A stretch of DNA of 64,000 nucleotides, from the NCBI RefSeq assembly GCF_016428585.1, contig NZ_JAELVR010000005.1, forward strand, positions 1-64,000. The letters are read 5' to 3'. This document shows positions 17,129-26,379 of the stretch, piece by piece. Below the pieces are notes generated by a model. It was not told the origin of the DNA. It saw only the letters and a program-made list of their open reading frames with translations, and made no database searches. Source of the stretch: Sedimentitalea arenosa (GTDB taxonomy: Bacteria; Pseudomonadota; Alphaproteobacteria; Rhodobacterales; Rhodobacteraceae). Position 1 is the first letter of the stretch; every line of letters begins with the position of its first letter. A program made the translations under genes and the position numbers.

Positions 17129-18478
17129 TTGGACATCGTTTCCCTGATTCCCCAGTTTGGAGGGGTGCTCTACACGATCCTTGCGTTCGTCGTCGCGCTG
17201 TCGGTGATCGTGGCTGTCCACGAGTACGGTCACTACATCGTCGGGCGTTGGTCCGGCATTCACGCCGAAGTGTTCTCACTTGGTTTCGGACCGGTACTGT
17301 TCAGCCGGGTCGACAAGCGCGGCACACGCTGGCAGGTGGCGCTGCTGCCCTTCGGTGGCTACGTCAAGTTCTTGGGCGATGCCGATGCCGCCTCCGGCAA
17401 GGATGAGGACGCGATGGAGCGCGCCGCGACCGATCCGGCGGCGCTCAGGCGAACGATGCACGGGGCGCCGCTTTGGGCGCGCACGGCGACCGTGGCTGCG
17501 GGACCGATCTTCAACTTCATCATGTCCATCCTCGTCTTCAGCGCGATTTTCCTGTCGCGCGGCGTCGCCATGGACCCGCTGACCGTGGGCGAGACGCGCC
17601 CGTTGCCGGCCGGATTCCACGAATTGCGCCCGGGCGACGAGATACTCGGCATTGCCGGCGTCCCGACCCCGGACTTCGAGGATGGAGACGCTTGGGCGGC
17701 CTTTTCCGACGCGTTGCCGCAGCAGGCCGTGCTTGACTATTCCGTGCGCCGCGATGGGCGCGAGATGGTGGTCGAGGGACCTTACTTGCTGCCACCTTTC
17801 GTCGCCCAGGTCGCCCCGCGCAGTGCCGCGATGGATATCGAGTTGCGGCCCGGCGATGTCATCACAGCGATCGACGGCACCCCGATCTTTGCCTTCGAGC
17901 AGTTGAAGGAGGCGGTCGAATCCTCTGATGGTCGTGTTCTGCTGCTCGATGTCTGGCGCGAGGGCGAGACGCTCGAATTCGCACTGGCCCCCCGGCGCAC
18001 GGATGAACCGCAGCCCGAGGGTGGTTTCGTAACTCACTGGCGGATCGGAATCGCGGGCGGCATGGCGTTCGAGCCGGCGACCGAAACCGCAGGCGTGGGC
18101 GAAGCCATTGTAGGTGGTCTGGAGCAGACGGGGCGCATCGTCACGAGTTCGCTGTCCGGCCTGTGGCACATGGTGACGGGCGCGATCAGCACCTGCAACA
18201 TCTCCGGACCCATCGGCATTGCGGAAACCTCGGGCGCGATGGCGTCGCAGGGCGCGCAGAGCTTCATCTGGTTCATCGCGGTGCTGTCGACGGCGGTCGG
18301 GCTGTTGAACCTGTTTCCGATCCCGGCGCTGGATGGTGGCCACCTCGTCTTTTATGCGTACGAGGCCATTGCCGGAAAACCGCCCAGCGACCTTGCCCTG
18401 CGCGTCCTGATGGCGGCGGGCATCGCGATGATCCTGTCGCTGATGGTGTTCGCGGTCGGCAACGATCTGTTCTGCTGA
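17129..18478 (+). CDS. rseP: RseP, site-2 intramembrane zinc protease
   Basis: The protein has 449 residues from a TTG at 17129, 4 bases after the dxr stop and preceded by AGGA. That start gives M-D-I-V-S-L-I-P-Q-F-G-G, the usual N-terminus of the family in this group. The zinc-binding H-E-Y-G-H is at residues 31-35. Two PDZ-like regions lie in the middle, and the third metal ligand is in N-L-F-P-I-P-A-L-D-G-G near the C-terminus. Members cleave anti-sigma factors and leftover signal peptides in the inner membrane. The first in-frame ATG lies upstream, inside dxr, and looks less likely. Confidence 0.93.
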   Translation: MDIVSLIPQFGGVLYTILAFVVALSVIVAVHEYGHYIVGRWSGIHAEVFSLGFGPVLFSRVDKRGTRWQVALLPFGGYVKFLGDADAASGKDEDAMERAATDPAALRRTMHGAPLWARTATVAAGPIFNFIMSILVFSAIFLSRGVAMDPLTVGETRPLPAGFHELRPGDEILGIAGVPTPDFEDGDAWAAFSDALPQQAVLDYSVRRDGREMVVEGPYLLPPFVAQVAPRSAAMDIELRPGDVITAIDGTPIFAFEQLKEAVESSDGRVLLLDVWREGETLEFALAPRRTDEPQPEGGFVTHWRIGIAGGMAFEPATETAGVGEAIVGGLEQTGRIVTSSLSGLWHMVTGAISTCNISGPIGIAETSGAMASQGAQSFIWFIAVLSTAVGLLNLFPIPALDGGHLVFYAYEAIAGKPPSDLALRVLMAAGIAMILSLMVFAVGNDLFC

Positions 18479-18567
18479 GGGCTTCTCCCACAAGTGACCG
18501 CATGAGCGTCATGGACTTGCCACATTCGCAAGCCACGCATGGGATGTATCGAGAGGAGACCGGGCAG

Positions 18568-18693
18568 ATGCACAGTTTTCAACGCACGTATCGCGGTTTC
18601 AGCCTCATGGTCGAGGTCAATTCCGATCGCATCCTGTTCCTAGGTGCGATCACCGGTGCCTTGCTCTTGGGCGCCTATCTGGGCGGGCTTTGA
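18568..18693 (+). CDS. Small single-span membrane protein between rseP and bamA
   Basis: A 41-residue reading frame starts at the ATG at 18568, with GAGAGGAGA 9 bases upstream. Its C-terminal half (I-L-F-L-G-A-I-T-G-A-L-L-L-G-A-Y-L-G-G-L) is a convincing membrane helix, preceded by a basic/aromatic N-terminus (S-F-Q-R-T-Y-R-G-F). A longer version could begin at ATG 18502 or 18511. No family is recognised. A terminator-like hairpin follows it and the bamA promoter lies after that, so it may be the last gene of the pyrH-rseP transcript. Confidence 0.5.
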   Translation: MHSFQRTYRGFSLMVEVNSDRILFLGAITGALLLGAYLGGL

Positions 18694-18735
18694 GCCGGTA
18701 TCGGCGTCTCGGTCTTGCCGTTTGGACAGGTTGAC

Positions 18736-18760
18736 CCCGCAGATGCGGGTTTGTGGTTTT
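18736..18760 (+). terminator. Probable weak intrinsic terminator after the rseP run
   Basis: CCCGC (18736-18740) pairs with GCGGG (18745-18749) around AGAT and is followed by a T-rich TTTGTGGTTTT tract. The stem is short but all G-C. It overlaps the -35 box of the bamA promoter, so it would separate the two units. Confidence 0.4.
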
Positions 18761-18787
18761 GACATCACCTGCCAGACCCGATAATCA
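18759..18787 (+). promoter_or_regulatory. Sigma-70-type promoter of bamA
   Basis: TTGACA at 18759-18764, a 17-base spacer, and TAATCA at 18782-18787. The -35 matches the consensus exactly and the -10 is close. The likely start of transcription is near 18794, giving a 5' leader of about 30 bases before the ATG at 18823. Confidence 0.65.
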
Positions 18788-18822
18788 AATTTCCAATCGC
18801 CGCATCAACTGGGTTGGAACAC

Positions 18823-21237
18823 ATGATTTTGGGCAATGCCGCGGGAACATCTCGCTATGTAAGTCGATTTCCCGCCTATATGTTGTATCAGGCGCTCGCT
18901 TTCATTTTCCTATTCGTTGCAACGACTTCATTGGTCGTTCCGACCCCGGCGGCGGCGCAATCCTACACGTTCAACTCGGTGCAGGTGGAAGGCAACCAGC
19001 GTATCCAGACCTCGACGATCATTGCCTACACGGGAATCGAAGCCGGCAAATCGATCAGTGCCGGCGAACTGAACGCGGCCTATCAGCGGATCGTGGACAG
19101 TGGCGTTTTCGAAACAGTCGACCTGCAACCCCGTGGCAACACCCTGGTGATCCAGGTCGAGGAACGGCCCACGATCAACACGGTCAGCATCGAAGGCAAC
19201 CGGCGGATCGATGACGAAGCGCTTCAGGGGTTCATCGAATCCAAATCGCGCCAGGTGTTCAATCCGGCCCGGGCCGAGGCCGATGCGGCGATCATCGCAG
19301 AAGCCTATTCGCAACAGGGCCGGATCGCGGCCACCGTGACGCCGCGCATCATCCGCCGTAGCGACAACCGGGTGGATCTCGTGTTCGAGATTTCCGAGGG
19401 CGACACGATCGAGGTCGAACGCATCAGCTTCGTGGGAAACCAGGTCTATTCCGATCGTCGCCTGCGCCGCGTCCTTCAGACGAAACAGGCCGGAATTCTG
19501 CGCAGCTTCATCCGCGCGGACACGCTGATCGAGGACAGGATCGAGTTCGACAAACAGGTGTTGCGCGACTTCTACCTGTCTCGCGGCTATGTCGATTTCC
19601 GTATTCTGGGCACCAATGTCGAACTGACCCAGGAACGCGACGGCTTCTTTCTCGTGATGAACGTGCAGGAAGGCCAGCAGTTCCGGTTTGGTTCGATCAC
19701 CACCTCCAGCGAGATGAGCCAGGCCGATCCGGTCGTGTTTCAGGACGTTCTGCGTGTACGGCCGGGTGTCGTCTATTCACCGTCGTTGATCGAGAATTCG
19801 ATTGCTCGCATGGAGCGGCTTGGGATCCAGCAGGGGATAGATTTCCTGAGGGTCGAACCGCGTATCACGCGCAATGATCGCGACCTGACGCTGGACGTCG
19901 AATTCGTGCTGACGCGTGGCCCACGGGTCTTCGTCGAACGCATCGATGTCGAAGGCAACACGACCACGCTCGACCGTGTGATCCGCCGCCAGTTCCGGAT
20001 CGTCGAAGGCGACCCGTTCAACCCGCGCGAGATCCGCGAAAGCGCCGAACGTATCCGCGCGCTCGGGTTCTTTGCGACCGCCGATGTCGAGACGCGCGAA
20101 GGCTCGGCCCCGGACCAAGTAATCGTGGATGTCGATGTCGAGGAGCAACCGACAGGCTCGCTCAACCTCGGCGGCGCTTACTCGGTGACGGACGGCTTCG
20201 GGATCGCGATCGGCCTGACCGAGAACAACTTCCTGGGTCGCGGTCAACGCCTGTCCTTCAACATCTCTACCGCGCAGGAATCGGACGAATACATCTTGGG
20301 CTTCTCCGAACCCAACTTGCTGGGCCGAGACCTGCGGTTCGACATCGATCTGGGTGTGACGACGCGTTCGTCGAGCTTTGCAACCTACGATCTGGACCGG
20401 GCCTTCTTCCGCCCCGCGCTGAGCTTCCCGGTCAGTGAGAACGGGACCGTTCAGCTGCGCTACTCCTATGAAAACAGCGAAATGCTGTCTCGCGGCGAGG
20501 ATTTCGACACTTCGACCAATCCCCCAACGCCATTGCCGACCAGTGGTGCCGTGATCACCAACGAGATCGCGCAGGGCAAGAAGACGAGCAGTTCCATCGG
20601 TCTGTCCTACAGCTATGACAGCCGCGTGACGGGCCTGAATCCGAATGCAGGCGTTCTCTTTCAGATCGGCGCGGATTTCGGCGGCGTCGGCGGTGACAGC
20701 GAATACATCAAGTCGTCGGCCAAGATCATTGCGCAGCAACGCGTGCTGAACGAAGAGGTCGTTCTGCGCGCGTCCTTCGAAGCTGGTGCGCTGAGTTGGC
20801 AAAGCGACCGGTCCAGCCGCTCGATCGACCGCTACATCCTGACCCCGGCGATCTTCCGCGGCTTTGAGCCGGCGGGTGTGGGCCCACGGGATCAGTCCAA
20901 CGGCTTCGACGACGCCATTGGCGGCAATTATTACGCCGTCGCCCGACTCGAAGCGGAATTTCCCCTGGGCCTGCCCGAAGAGATCGGCCTGCGTGGCGGT
21001 GTGTTCTATGATGTCGGCAACCTGTGGGGTCTTGAAAATGTCGATACTGCCGGCGCCACCTGCGGCGGCGTTGTCGGCCCGTGCGGTGCGGACGGTTCGT
21101 GGCGTCACGTGGTCGGCGTCTCGCTGCTGTGGACGACCGCCTTCGGGCCGCTCCGCTTCAACTTCAGCAAGGCGCTGAAAAAGGAAGTCTTCGACAAGGA
21201 GCAGACCTTCGATCTGACCATTCAGGCGCGGTTCTGA
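18823..21237 (+). CDS. bamA: BamA, outer membrane protein assembly factor
   Basis: The protein has 804 residues from the ATG at 18823; a TTG three codons earlier is possible. The signal peptide ends near A-A-A-Q-S-Y. Five POTRA domains follow, each recognisable by V-E-G-N-x-R-I/T-type starts (V-E-G-N-Q-R-I, I-E-G-N-R-R-I, F-V-G-N-Q-V-Y and V-E-G-N-T-T-T). A C-terminal 16-stranded barrel (about 440-804) ends in Phe (Q-A-R-F), as outer-membrane proteins do. V-R-G-F-like lid-loop residues appear as F-R-G-F-E-P. It inserts beta-barrels into the outer membrane. It has its own promoter and is followed by an OmpH/Skp-like chaperone gene. Confidence 0.95.
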   Translation: MILGNAAGTSRYVSRFPAYMLYQALAFIFLFVATTSLVVPTPAAAQSYTFNSVQVEGNQRIQTSTIIAYTGIEAGKSISAGELNAAYQRIVDSGVFETVDLQPRGNTLVIQVEERPTINTVSIEGNRRIDDEALQGFIESKSRQVFNPARAEADAAIIAEAYSQQGRIAATVTPRIIRRSDNRVDLVFEISEGDTIEVERISFVGNQVYSDRRLRRVLQTKQAGILRSFIRADTLIEDRIEFDKQVLRDFYLSRGYVDFRILGTNVELTQERDGFFLVMNVQEGQQFRFGSITTSSEMSQADPVVFQDVLRVRPGVVYSPSLIENSIARMERLGIQQGIDFLRVEPRITRNDRDLTLDVEFVLTRGPRVFVERIDVEGNTTTLDRVIRRQFRIVEGDPFNPREIRESAERIRALGFFATADVETREGSAPDQVIVDVDVEEQPTGSLNLGGAYSVTDGFGIAIGLTENNFLGRGQRLSFNISTAQESDEYILGFSEPNLLGRDLRFDIDLGVTTRSSSFATYDLDRAFFRPALSFPVSENGTVQLRYSYENSEMLSRGEDFDTSTNPPTPLPTSGAVITNEIAQGKKTSSSIGLSYSYDSRVTGLNPNAGVLFQIGADFGGVGGDSEYIKSSAKIIAQQRVLNEEVVLRASFEAGALSWQSDRSSRSIDRYILTPAIFRGFEPAGVGPRDQSNGFDDAIGGNYYAVARLEAEFPLGLPEEIGLRGGVFYDVGNLWGLENVDTAGATCGGVVGPCGADGSWRHVVGVSLLWTTAFGPLRFNFSKALKKEVFDKEQTFDLTIQARF

Positions 21238-21240
21238 TCC

Positions 21241-21804
21241 TTGGTCGTGCGTCGGACGATCCGTTCCGTCGCGATGGCGTATCTTGCGCTCGTCTTGGGG
21301 GCCGGGACGGTGCCGGCACAGGAGCTGGGTCTTCCCGACAGCCCGATCCTGACGATCTCGTCCGAGCGCATGTATGCGGAATCCGCCTTCGGCAAACGTG
21401 TCGCACGCGAGATCGAGGACGGCAGCGCGACCCTCGCGGCCGAGAACCGCCGGATCGAGGAAGAACTGGGCGCAGAGGAAAAGCGCCTGACCGAACTCCG
21501 CCCGACGATGGATCCGGCCGAGTTCCGCGCGTTGGCCGATGAATTCGACCGCCGCGTGCAGACAGTACGCCGCGAACAGGACGCCAAGGCGCGCGCTCTC
21601 GTTCAGAGAAGCGAGGAGAAGCAGGTGGAGTTCCTGCGCGCTGCGCGCCCGATACTGGCCGAACTCATGCGCGAAAGCGGCGCGAGCGTCGTTCTTGAGC
21701 GCTCCAGCGTGTTTTTGAGTCAGACTGCGATCGACATGACCGACGTGGCGATCAGTCGTCTCGACAGTATTCTGGGCGAGGGACCGCCTGACGCGGACGA
21801 ATAG
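21241..21804 (+). CDS. OmpH/Skp-family periplasmic chaperone
   Basis: The 187-residue protein starts 3 bases after the bamA stop, with a TTG at 21241 or a GTG at 21247; no ATG start is well placed. It has a signal peptide ending near V-P-A-Q, a S-P-I-L-T-I-S-S-E-R-M-Y segment typical of OmpH, and then a long charged alpha-helical coiled coil (about 60-150). Members hold unfolded outer-membrane proteins in the periplasm on their way to BamA. The context fits that role. The exact start is uncertain. Confidence 0.82.
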   Translation: MVVRRTIRSVAMAYLALVLGAGTVPAQELGLPDSPILTISSERMYAESAFGKRVAREIEDGSATLAAENRRIEEELGAEEKRLTELRPTMDPAEFRALADEFDRRVQTVRREQDAKARALVQRSEEKQVEFLRAARPILAELMRESGASVVLERSSVFLSQTAIDMTDVAISRLDSILGEGPPDADE

Positions 21805-21872
21805 CGCCGCTTGCCCAAGGCGACCCGGGTTGCTAGTCAGGTCCAACCCGAGCAAGTTCAGGACCCATCCCG

Positions 21873-22337
21873 ATGAGCGACACCCTGCAAAGCGCTGATA
21901 TCCATCTGATCCAGCGCATCCTTCCGCACCGCTATCCTTTCCTGCTTGTGGACAAGGTCGTCGATATCGACGGAACCTCCTCGGCACGTGGAATCAAGAA
22001 CGTGACCATGAACGAACCGCATTTCCAGGGGCATTTCCCCGGCGCGCCGGTGATGCCCGGGGTCACCATCGTGGAGGCGATGGCGCAGACCGCGGGCGTC
22101 ATGATCGGCGTCGGCGCCGACATGGCCGACCGTGATCTGCTGATCTATTTCATGGCCATCGACGGCTGCAAGTTCCGCCGCAAGGTGGTGCCGGGCGACG
22201 TTCTCGAGATGCACCTGACGACGCTTCGGGGACGGCCCGGCGGCAAGGTCTGGAAATTCGGCGGCAAGGCGACGGTGGAGGGCGAACTGGCTGCGGAAGC
22301 CGAGTTCTCGGCCATGATCGACCTGCCGAAGGATTGA
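21873..22337 (+). CDS. fabZ: FabZ, 3-hydroxyacyl-ACP dehydratase
   Basis: The 154-residue hot-dog-fold protein has [13 protein letters not shown] and the active-site block H-F-x-G-H-F-P-G-x-P-V-M-P-G-V, with its catalytic His, followed by E-A-M-A-Q-T-A-G. It dehydrates 3-hydroxyacyl-ACP in fatty acid synthesis and competes with LpxA for the same substrate pool. lpxA starts 5 bases after its stop. No lpxD lies between ompH and fabZ, where many Proteobacteria carry it. Confidence 0.96.
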   Translation: MSDTLQSADIHLIQRILPHRYPFLLVDKVVDIDGTSSARGIKNVTMNEPHFQGHFPGAPVMPGVTIVEAMAQTAGVMIGVGADMADRDLLIYFMAIDGCKFRRKVVPGDVLEMHLTTLRGRPGGKVWKFGGKATVEGELAAEAEFSAMIDLPKD

Positions 22338-22342
22338 GCTCG

Positions 22343-23128
22343 ATGTCGGAGATTCATCCGTCGGCCCTGATCGAGCCGGGCGCCCGGATCGGCGAGGGAT
22401 GCCGCATCGGTCCGTTCTGCGTCGTTGGGCCCCAGGTGGTGCTGGGCGACCGCGTCGAACTGCGCAGTCATGTGGTGGTCACGGGCCAGACCGAGGTCGG
22501 TGAGGACACGGTGATCTTTCCTTTCGCGGTGATCGGGGAAATCCCTCAGGACCTGAAGTTCCGGGGTGAAAACACGCAGCTCGTGATCGGCGCGCGCAAT
22601 CGTATTCGCGAACATGTGACGATGAATTCGGGTACAGAAGGAGGCGGCGGCATCACACGTGTCGGCGACGACGGCTTGTTCATGGCCGGATGTCACATCG
22701 CTCATGATGCGCAGATCGGAGACCGCGTGATCGTGGTGAATGCGGCGGCAATCGCCGGCCATTGCGTTCTCGAAGATGACGTAATCGTCGGCGGTCTGTC
22801 CGGCGTGCATCAATGGGTACGCATCGGCAAGGGCGCGATCATCGGGGCCGTCACGATGGTGACCAACGACGTGATTCCCTACGGGTTGGTGCAGGCCCCG
22901 CGCGGCGAACTGCATGGGCTGAACCTCGTCGGTCTGAAACGGCGTGGCGTTCCTCGCGAGGAGATTTCGGCCCTGCGCGCCGCCTTCCGCAGTCTTGCAG
23001 AGGGCGAGGGTACGTTCAGCGACCGTGTGCGCGAACTCGGTGAGCAAACCGACAGTACCCATGTGCGCGAGCTCGTTGATTTCGTTCTGGGCGATACCGA
23101 CCGCTCGTTCCTGACACCGGGGCGTTAA
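22343..23128 (+). CDS. lpxA: LpxA, UDP-GlcNAc O-acyltransferase
   Basis: The protein has 261 residues from ATG 22343; a TTG at 22334 is less likely. The N-terminal two thirds are hexapeptide repeats forming a left-handed beta-helix. The catalytic His is in A-G-C-H-I-A-H-D (His118/His121). The C-terminal helical part carries L-N-L-V-G-L-K-R-R-G. It starts lipid A synthesis by adding a 3-hydroxyacyl group to UDP-GlcNAc. Confidence 0.96.
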   Translation: MSEIHPSALIEPGARIGEGCRIGPFCVVGPQVVLGDRVELRSHVVVTGQTEVGEDTVIFPFAVIGEIPQDLKFRGENTQLVIGARNRIREHVTMNSGTEGGGGITRVGDDGLFMAGCHIAHDAQIGDRVIVVNAAAIAGHCVLEDDVIVGGLSGVHQWVRIGKGAIIGAVTMVTNDVIPYGLVQAPRGELHGLNLVGLKRRGVPREEISALRAAFRSLAEGEGTFSDRVRELGEQTDSTHVRELVDFVLGDTDRSFLTPGR

Positions 23129-23130
23129 GC

Positions 23131-23928
23131 ATGTTGGCTCTGATCGCCGGCACGGGCGGGCTGCCCGGAGAGCTCGTGCGCCATCTCGACGCCCGCCCCA
23201 TCATCTGCGCGCTCGAGCAGTTTCCCCCCGAAGACCTCGCCGTCGACATGCCGTTCCGGCTCGAAACGTTCGGAACCTTGCTGGCGGCGCTTCGGGAGCG
23301 GGGTGTGAGCGAAATCTGCATGGCGGGGGCGATCCGCAGGCCCGACATCGATCCGTCCCTGATCGACAGTGCGACAGTGCCGCTTGTCCCGATTCTGCAG
23401 AAGGCGCTGCTTGCGGGGGATGACGGGGCGTTACGCGGTGTGATCGGCATTCTGGAACAGGCCGGAATCCGGGTGCGGGCGGCGCACCACCTGGCTCCGG
23501 ACTTGCTGCCGCCAGCGGGATGCCGAACGACACGGCAGCCGGATGATCGCGCGCGCGCCGATGTGCGCCGCGCGGTCGAGGTCGTGTCGGCCATGTCAGC
23601 GGCCGACATCGGGCAGGCTTGCGCCGTCAAAGCGGGGCAGGCACTGGCCATCGAATCCATCTACGGCACCGACTGGATGCTCGCCACGCTCGCGCAGCGG
23701 CCCGATCCGGGTCAGGGCGGCGTGTTCTACAAGGCGCCCAAGTCCGACCAGGATCTGCGCGTAGACCTGCCGACAATCGGCCTAGGCACGATCCGCGCGG
23801 CGGCAGAGGCCGGTCTTGACGGGCTTGCCATTGCGGCTGGGGGTGTCATCATCCTGGATGAGGCCGCCGTGATCGCGGAATGCGATCGACTCGGCTTGTT
23901 CCTGTGGGTGTGCGAGCGGGACGGGTGA
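23131..23928 (+). CDS. lpxI: LpxI, UDP-2,3-diacylglucosamine pyrophosphatase
   Basis: The 265-residue protein of the LpxI (DUF1009) family has the N-terminal I-A-G-T-G-G-L-P motif, a G-A-I-R-R-P segment, and the C-terminal K-A-P-K-S-D-Q-D-L-R-x-D-x-P-T-I-G block with its essential Asp. It makes lipid X. It is the alphaproteobacterial replacement for LpxH, which supports the taxonomic reading. It overlaps lpxB by one base (TGATG). Confidence 0.95.
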   Translation: MLALIAGTGGLPGELVRHLDARPIICALEQFPPEDLAVDMPFRLETFGTLLAALRERGVSEICMAGAIRRPDIDPSLIDSATVPLVPILQKALLAGDDGALRGVIGILEQAGIRVRAAHHLAPDLLPPAGCRTTRQPDDRARADVRRAVEVVSAMSAADIGQACAVKAGQALAIESIYGTDWMLATLAQRPDPGQGGVFYKAPKSDQDLRVDLPTIGLGTIRAAAEAGLDGLAIAAGGVIILDEAAVIAECDRLGLFLWVCERDG

Positions 23929-25085
23929 TGCGCGTTTTTCTGATCGCCGGAGAACCGTCGGGAGACCGCTTGGGCGGCGCGCTCATGGCCGGGTTGAAAA
24001 GTCTTGTGCCCGCGGTGCAGTTTGACGGGATCGGCGGAGAGGAGATGCAGGCCAACGGACTGGTCAGCCGGTTTCCGATGGATGAACTCAGCGTCATGGG
24101 CATCGCCGAAGTGCTGCCGAAATACGCCCATCTCAAGCGGCGGATCCGCGAGACCGCACAGGCGGTGATCGACGCCGCGCCGGACGTCCTGATTACCATC
24201 GACAGCCCCGATTTTTGCTTGCGTGTCGCGGGACTGGTCAAGGTGGCGTCCTCGGTTCGAACGGTGCATTACGTGGCGCCGACTGTTTGGGCGTGGCGTC
24301 CCAATCGCGCAGCCAAGATGGCGCGCGTGATCGACCATGTTCTGGCGCTTTTTCCCTTTGAGCCCCCGCTGATGACCGCGGTGGGCATGGAGTGCGATTT
24401 CGTCGGTCATCCGGTCGTGGCCGAGCCGCAAGCCACGGACGCCGAGATCACCGCATTCCGATCCGCGTTCGGATTGGATGAGTCGCGCTTCGCGTTGGTG
24501 CTGCCGGGATCGCGCGCGGGTGAGGTCACGCGGCTGTCACCGGTCTTCGGACGTGCGCTTGCACGCCTCGCGCAAGCCCATCCGGACCTCAGGATCGTGG
24601 TGCCGGCCGCTGGCCCGGTGGCGGATCTCGTGCGCGCGCGTCTCGCCGATTGGCCGCCGAGCACCGTGGTGATCGATCCGCGCGATTTTGACCCCATGGT
24701 CGCGAGAGCGCACAAGCGCGCCGCGTTCCGCGCCGCCGAAGTCGCTCTTGCCGCGTCGGGCACCGTGTCGCTGGAGCTTGCCGCGGCGCAGACGCCGATG
24801 GTCGTGGCCTATCGTTTCAACTGGCTCAGCTGGCAGATCATCAGCCGCATGGCTCTGGTCGATACGGTGACGCTGGTCAATCTGGTCAGCGAGACCCGTG
24901 TGGTGCCGGAGTTCCTCGGCCCCGCTTGTCAGCCCGACAGCGTGGCCCAGGCCTTGGGCGAGGTGCTGGCCAATCCTGACGGACAGCTGGAGGCGATGGC
25001 GACCACCATGACGCGCCTCGGGCAGGGGGGCGACGCACCTGGCTTGCGGGCGGCCCGCGCGGTTCTGTCGCGCCTGTCCGGCTGA
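23928..25085 (+). CDS. lpxB: LpxB, lipid-A-disaccharide synthase
   Basis: The protein has 385 residues from the ATG overlapping the lpxI stop. A longer in-frame reading to 23880 is rejected because the family N-terminus (I-A-G-E-x-S-G-D-R-L-G) begins right at this start. Other motifs are W-A-W-R-P-N-R-A, F-V-G-H-P-V, L-P-G-S-R-x-G-E, and A-x-S-G-T-V-S-L-E-L-A near the C-terminus. It joins lipid X to UDP-2,3-diacylglucosamine. It ends the plus-strand envelope run and converges on mnmA. Confidence 0.95.
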   Translation: MRVFLIAGEPSGDRLGGALMAGLKSLVPAVQFDGIGGEEMQANGLVSRFPMDELSVMGIAEVLPKYAHLKRRIRETAQAVIDAAPDVLITIDSPDFCLRVAGLVKVASSVRTVHYVAPTVWAWRPNRAAKMARVIDHVLALFPFEPPLMTAVGMECDFVGHPVVAEPQATDAEITAFRSAFGLDESRFALVLPGSRAGEVTRLSPVFGRALARLAQAHPDLRIVVPAAGPVADLVRARLADWPPSTVVIDPRDFDPMVARAHKRAAFRAAEVALAASGTVSLELAAAQTPMVVAYRFNWLSWQIISRMALVDTVTLVNLVSETRVVPEFLGPACQPDSVAQALGEVLANPDGQLEAMATTMTRLGQGGDAPGLRAARAVLSRLSG

Positions 25086-25104
25086 GCGATCGTGCAGGCG
25101 TGCG

Positions 25105-26247
25105 TCAGCCGCGCCAGATCCAGCCGCCGCCAAAGATACGGCTGCCTTCGGTTTCATAGAACACGCAGGCCTGCCCGGGCGAGACGCCTTCCTCGGGGGT
25201 CAGCAATTCAACTTCCGCCTCAGTGTCCGAAAGCGGCCGCAGGATCGCCTCGCGCGGGGGGCGGGTCGACCGGACCTTGACCGAAACATGCCATTCCGCG
25301 CGGCTGGTCATCGGCGCGTCGCCAAGCCAGTTGATTTCGCGCACCGGAACGGTGCGCGTGGCCAGAAGGGATTTCGGGCCGACCACGACCTGCTTCTTTT
25401 CGACATCCAGTTTCACGACATAGAGCGGCTCGCTCAGCCCACCGATACCGAGACCGCGACGCTGGCCGATGGTGTAGTGGATGATCCCTTTGTGCTCGCC
25501 CAGGACCCGCCCGTCCGCATGGACGATTTCGCCCGGATCGGCCGCATCCGGACGCAGCTTTTCGATCACCGCCGCATAGTCCCCGTTCGGCACGAAGCAG
25601 ATGTCCTGGCTGTCGGGCTTGTCCGCGACGCTCAGCCCGTATTGCGCGGCCAGGGCGCGGGTCGCGTCCTTGGACGGCAGATGACCCAGAGGAAACCGCA
25701 GGAAATCGAGCTGTTCTGGCGTTGTCGAGAACAGGAAATAGGACTGATCGCGGGCGGCATCCTCGGCACTGTGCAGTTCAGGGCCATGTGCGCCATCCTT
25801 GCGCTGGATATAGTGGCCGGTCGCCATGCAATCGGCCTCGAGATCCTTGGCCGTTTCAAGCAGGTCCTTGAACTTGACCCGTTCGTTGCAGCGAATGCAG
25901 GGCACCGGAGTCGCGCCGTTCAGATAGCTGTCGGCGAACTCGTCGATCACGGCGCCCTTGAAAATGTTCTCGTAGTCGAGAACGTAGTGCGGAAACCCGC
26001 GTTCTTCGGCGACGCGGCGGGCGTCGTGGATGTCGATCCCGGCGCAGCACGCGCCCTTCTTTGCCAGCGCCGCGCCGTGGTCGTAGAGTTGCAGCGTCAC
26101 CCCCACCACGTCATAGCCCTGATCCGCCAGCAGCGCCGCGACGACGGAGCTGTCGACGCCACCTGACATGGCCACCACGACCCGGGTGTCCTGCGGCGCC
26201 TTGGCGAAGCCAAGCGAATTGATCGGGGTGTCGCTGTCCAGCGCCAT
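25105..26247 (-). CDS. mnmA: MnmA, tRNA 2-thiouridylase
   Basis: The protein has 380 residues from ATG 26247. The PP-loop S-G-G-V-D-S-S is at residues 28-34. The catalytic cysteines are in [11 protein letters not shown] and D-I-C-F-V-P-N-G, with an F-L-S-like mid region and a C-terminal beta-barrel. It thiolates U34 of tRNA-Lys, -Glu and -Gln. A longer in-frame reading upstream to 26652 overlaps sciP and has no family resemblance. It is divergent from sciP. Confidence 0.94.
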   Translation of the reverse strand: MALDSDTPINSLGFAKAPQDTRVVVAMSGGVDSSVVAALLADQGYDVVGVTLQLYDHGAALAKKGACCAGIDIHDARRVAEERGFPHYVLDYENIFKGAVIDEFADSYLNGATPVPCIRCNERVKFKDLLETAKDLEADCMATGHYIQRKDGAHGPELHSAEDAARDQSYFLFSTTPEQLDFLRFPLGHLPSKDATRALAAQYGLSVADKPDSQDICFVPNGDYAAVIEKLRPDAADPGEIVHADGRVLGEHKGIIHYTIGQRRGLGIGGLSEPLYVVKLDVEKKQVVVGPKSLLATRTVPVREINWLGDAPMTSRAEWHVSVKVRSTRPPREAILRPLSDTEAEVELLTPEEGVSPGQACVFYETEGSRIFGGGWIWRG

Positions 26248-26319
26248 GACGGCGGCTCCTGTGCGGTTGGGAAGGCCTCGCAGAATATAGGAAAATCGTA
26301 GAGACTCACAAGGGGCGGT

Positions 26320-26334
26320 TTCATTCACCGTTAA
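26320..26334 (+). promoter_or_regulatory. CtrA-box-like site upstream of sciP
   Basis: TTCA-N7-TTAA, then G: one base off the CtrA consensus TTAA-N7-TTAA. It lies 46 bases before the sciP start. In Caulobacter, SciP and CtrA share control loops, so a site here is plausible. The match is short and could be chance. Confidence 0.3.
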
Positions 26335-26379
26335 GTCCGCTGCGTCAGTCTTTGTGGCGTGATGCAAAGGGTATGACGC

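Noticed and set aside
19777-21987. A 736-codon open frame on the minus strand opposite bamA and ompH
   Set aside because: bamA and ompH are unmistakable on the plus strand, and the antisense product is low-complexity with no recognisable domain.
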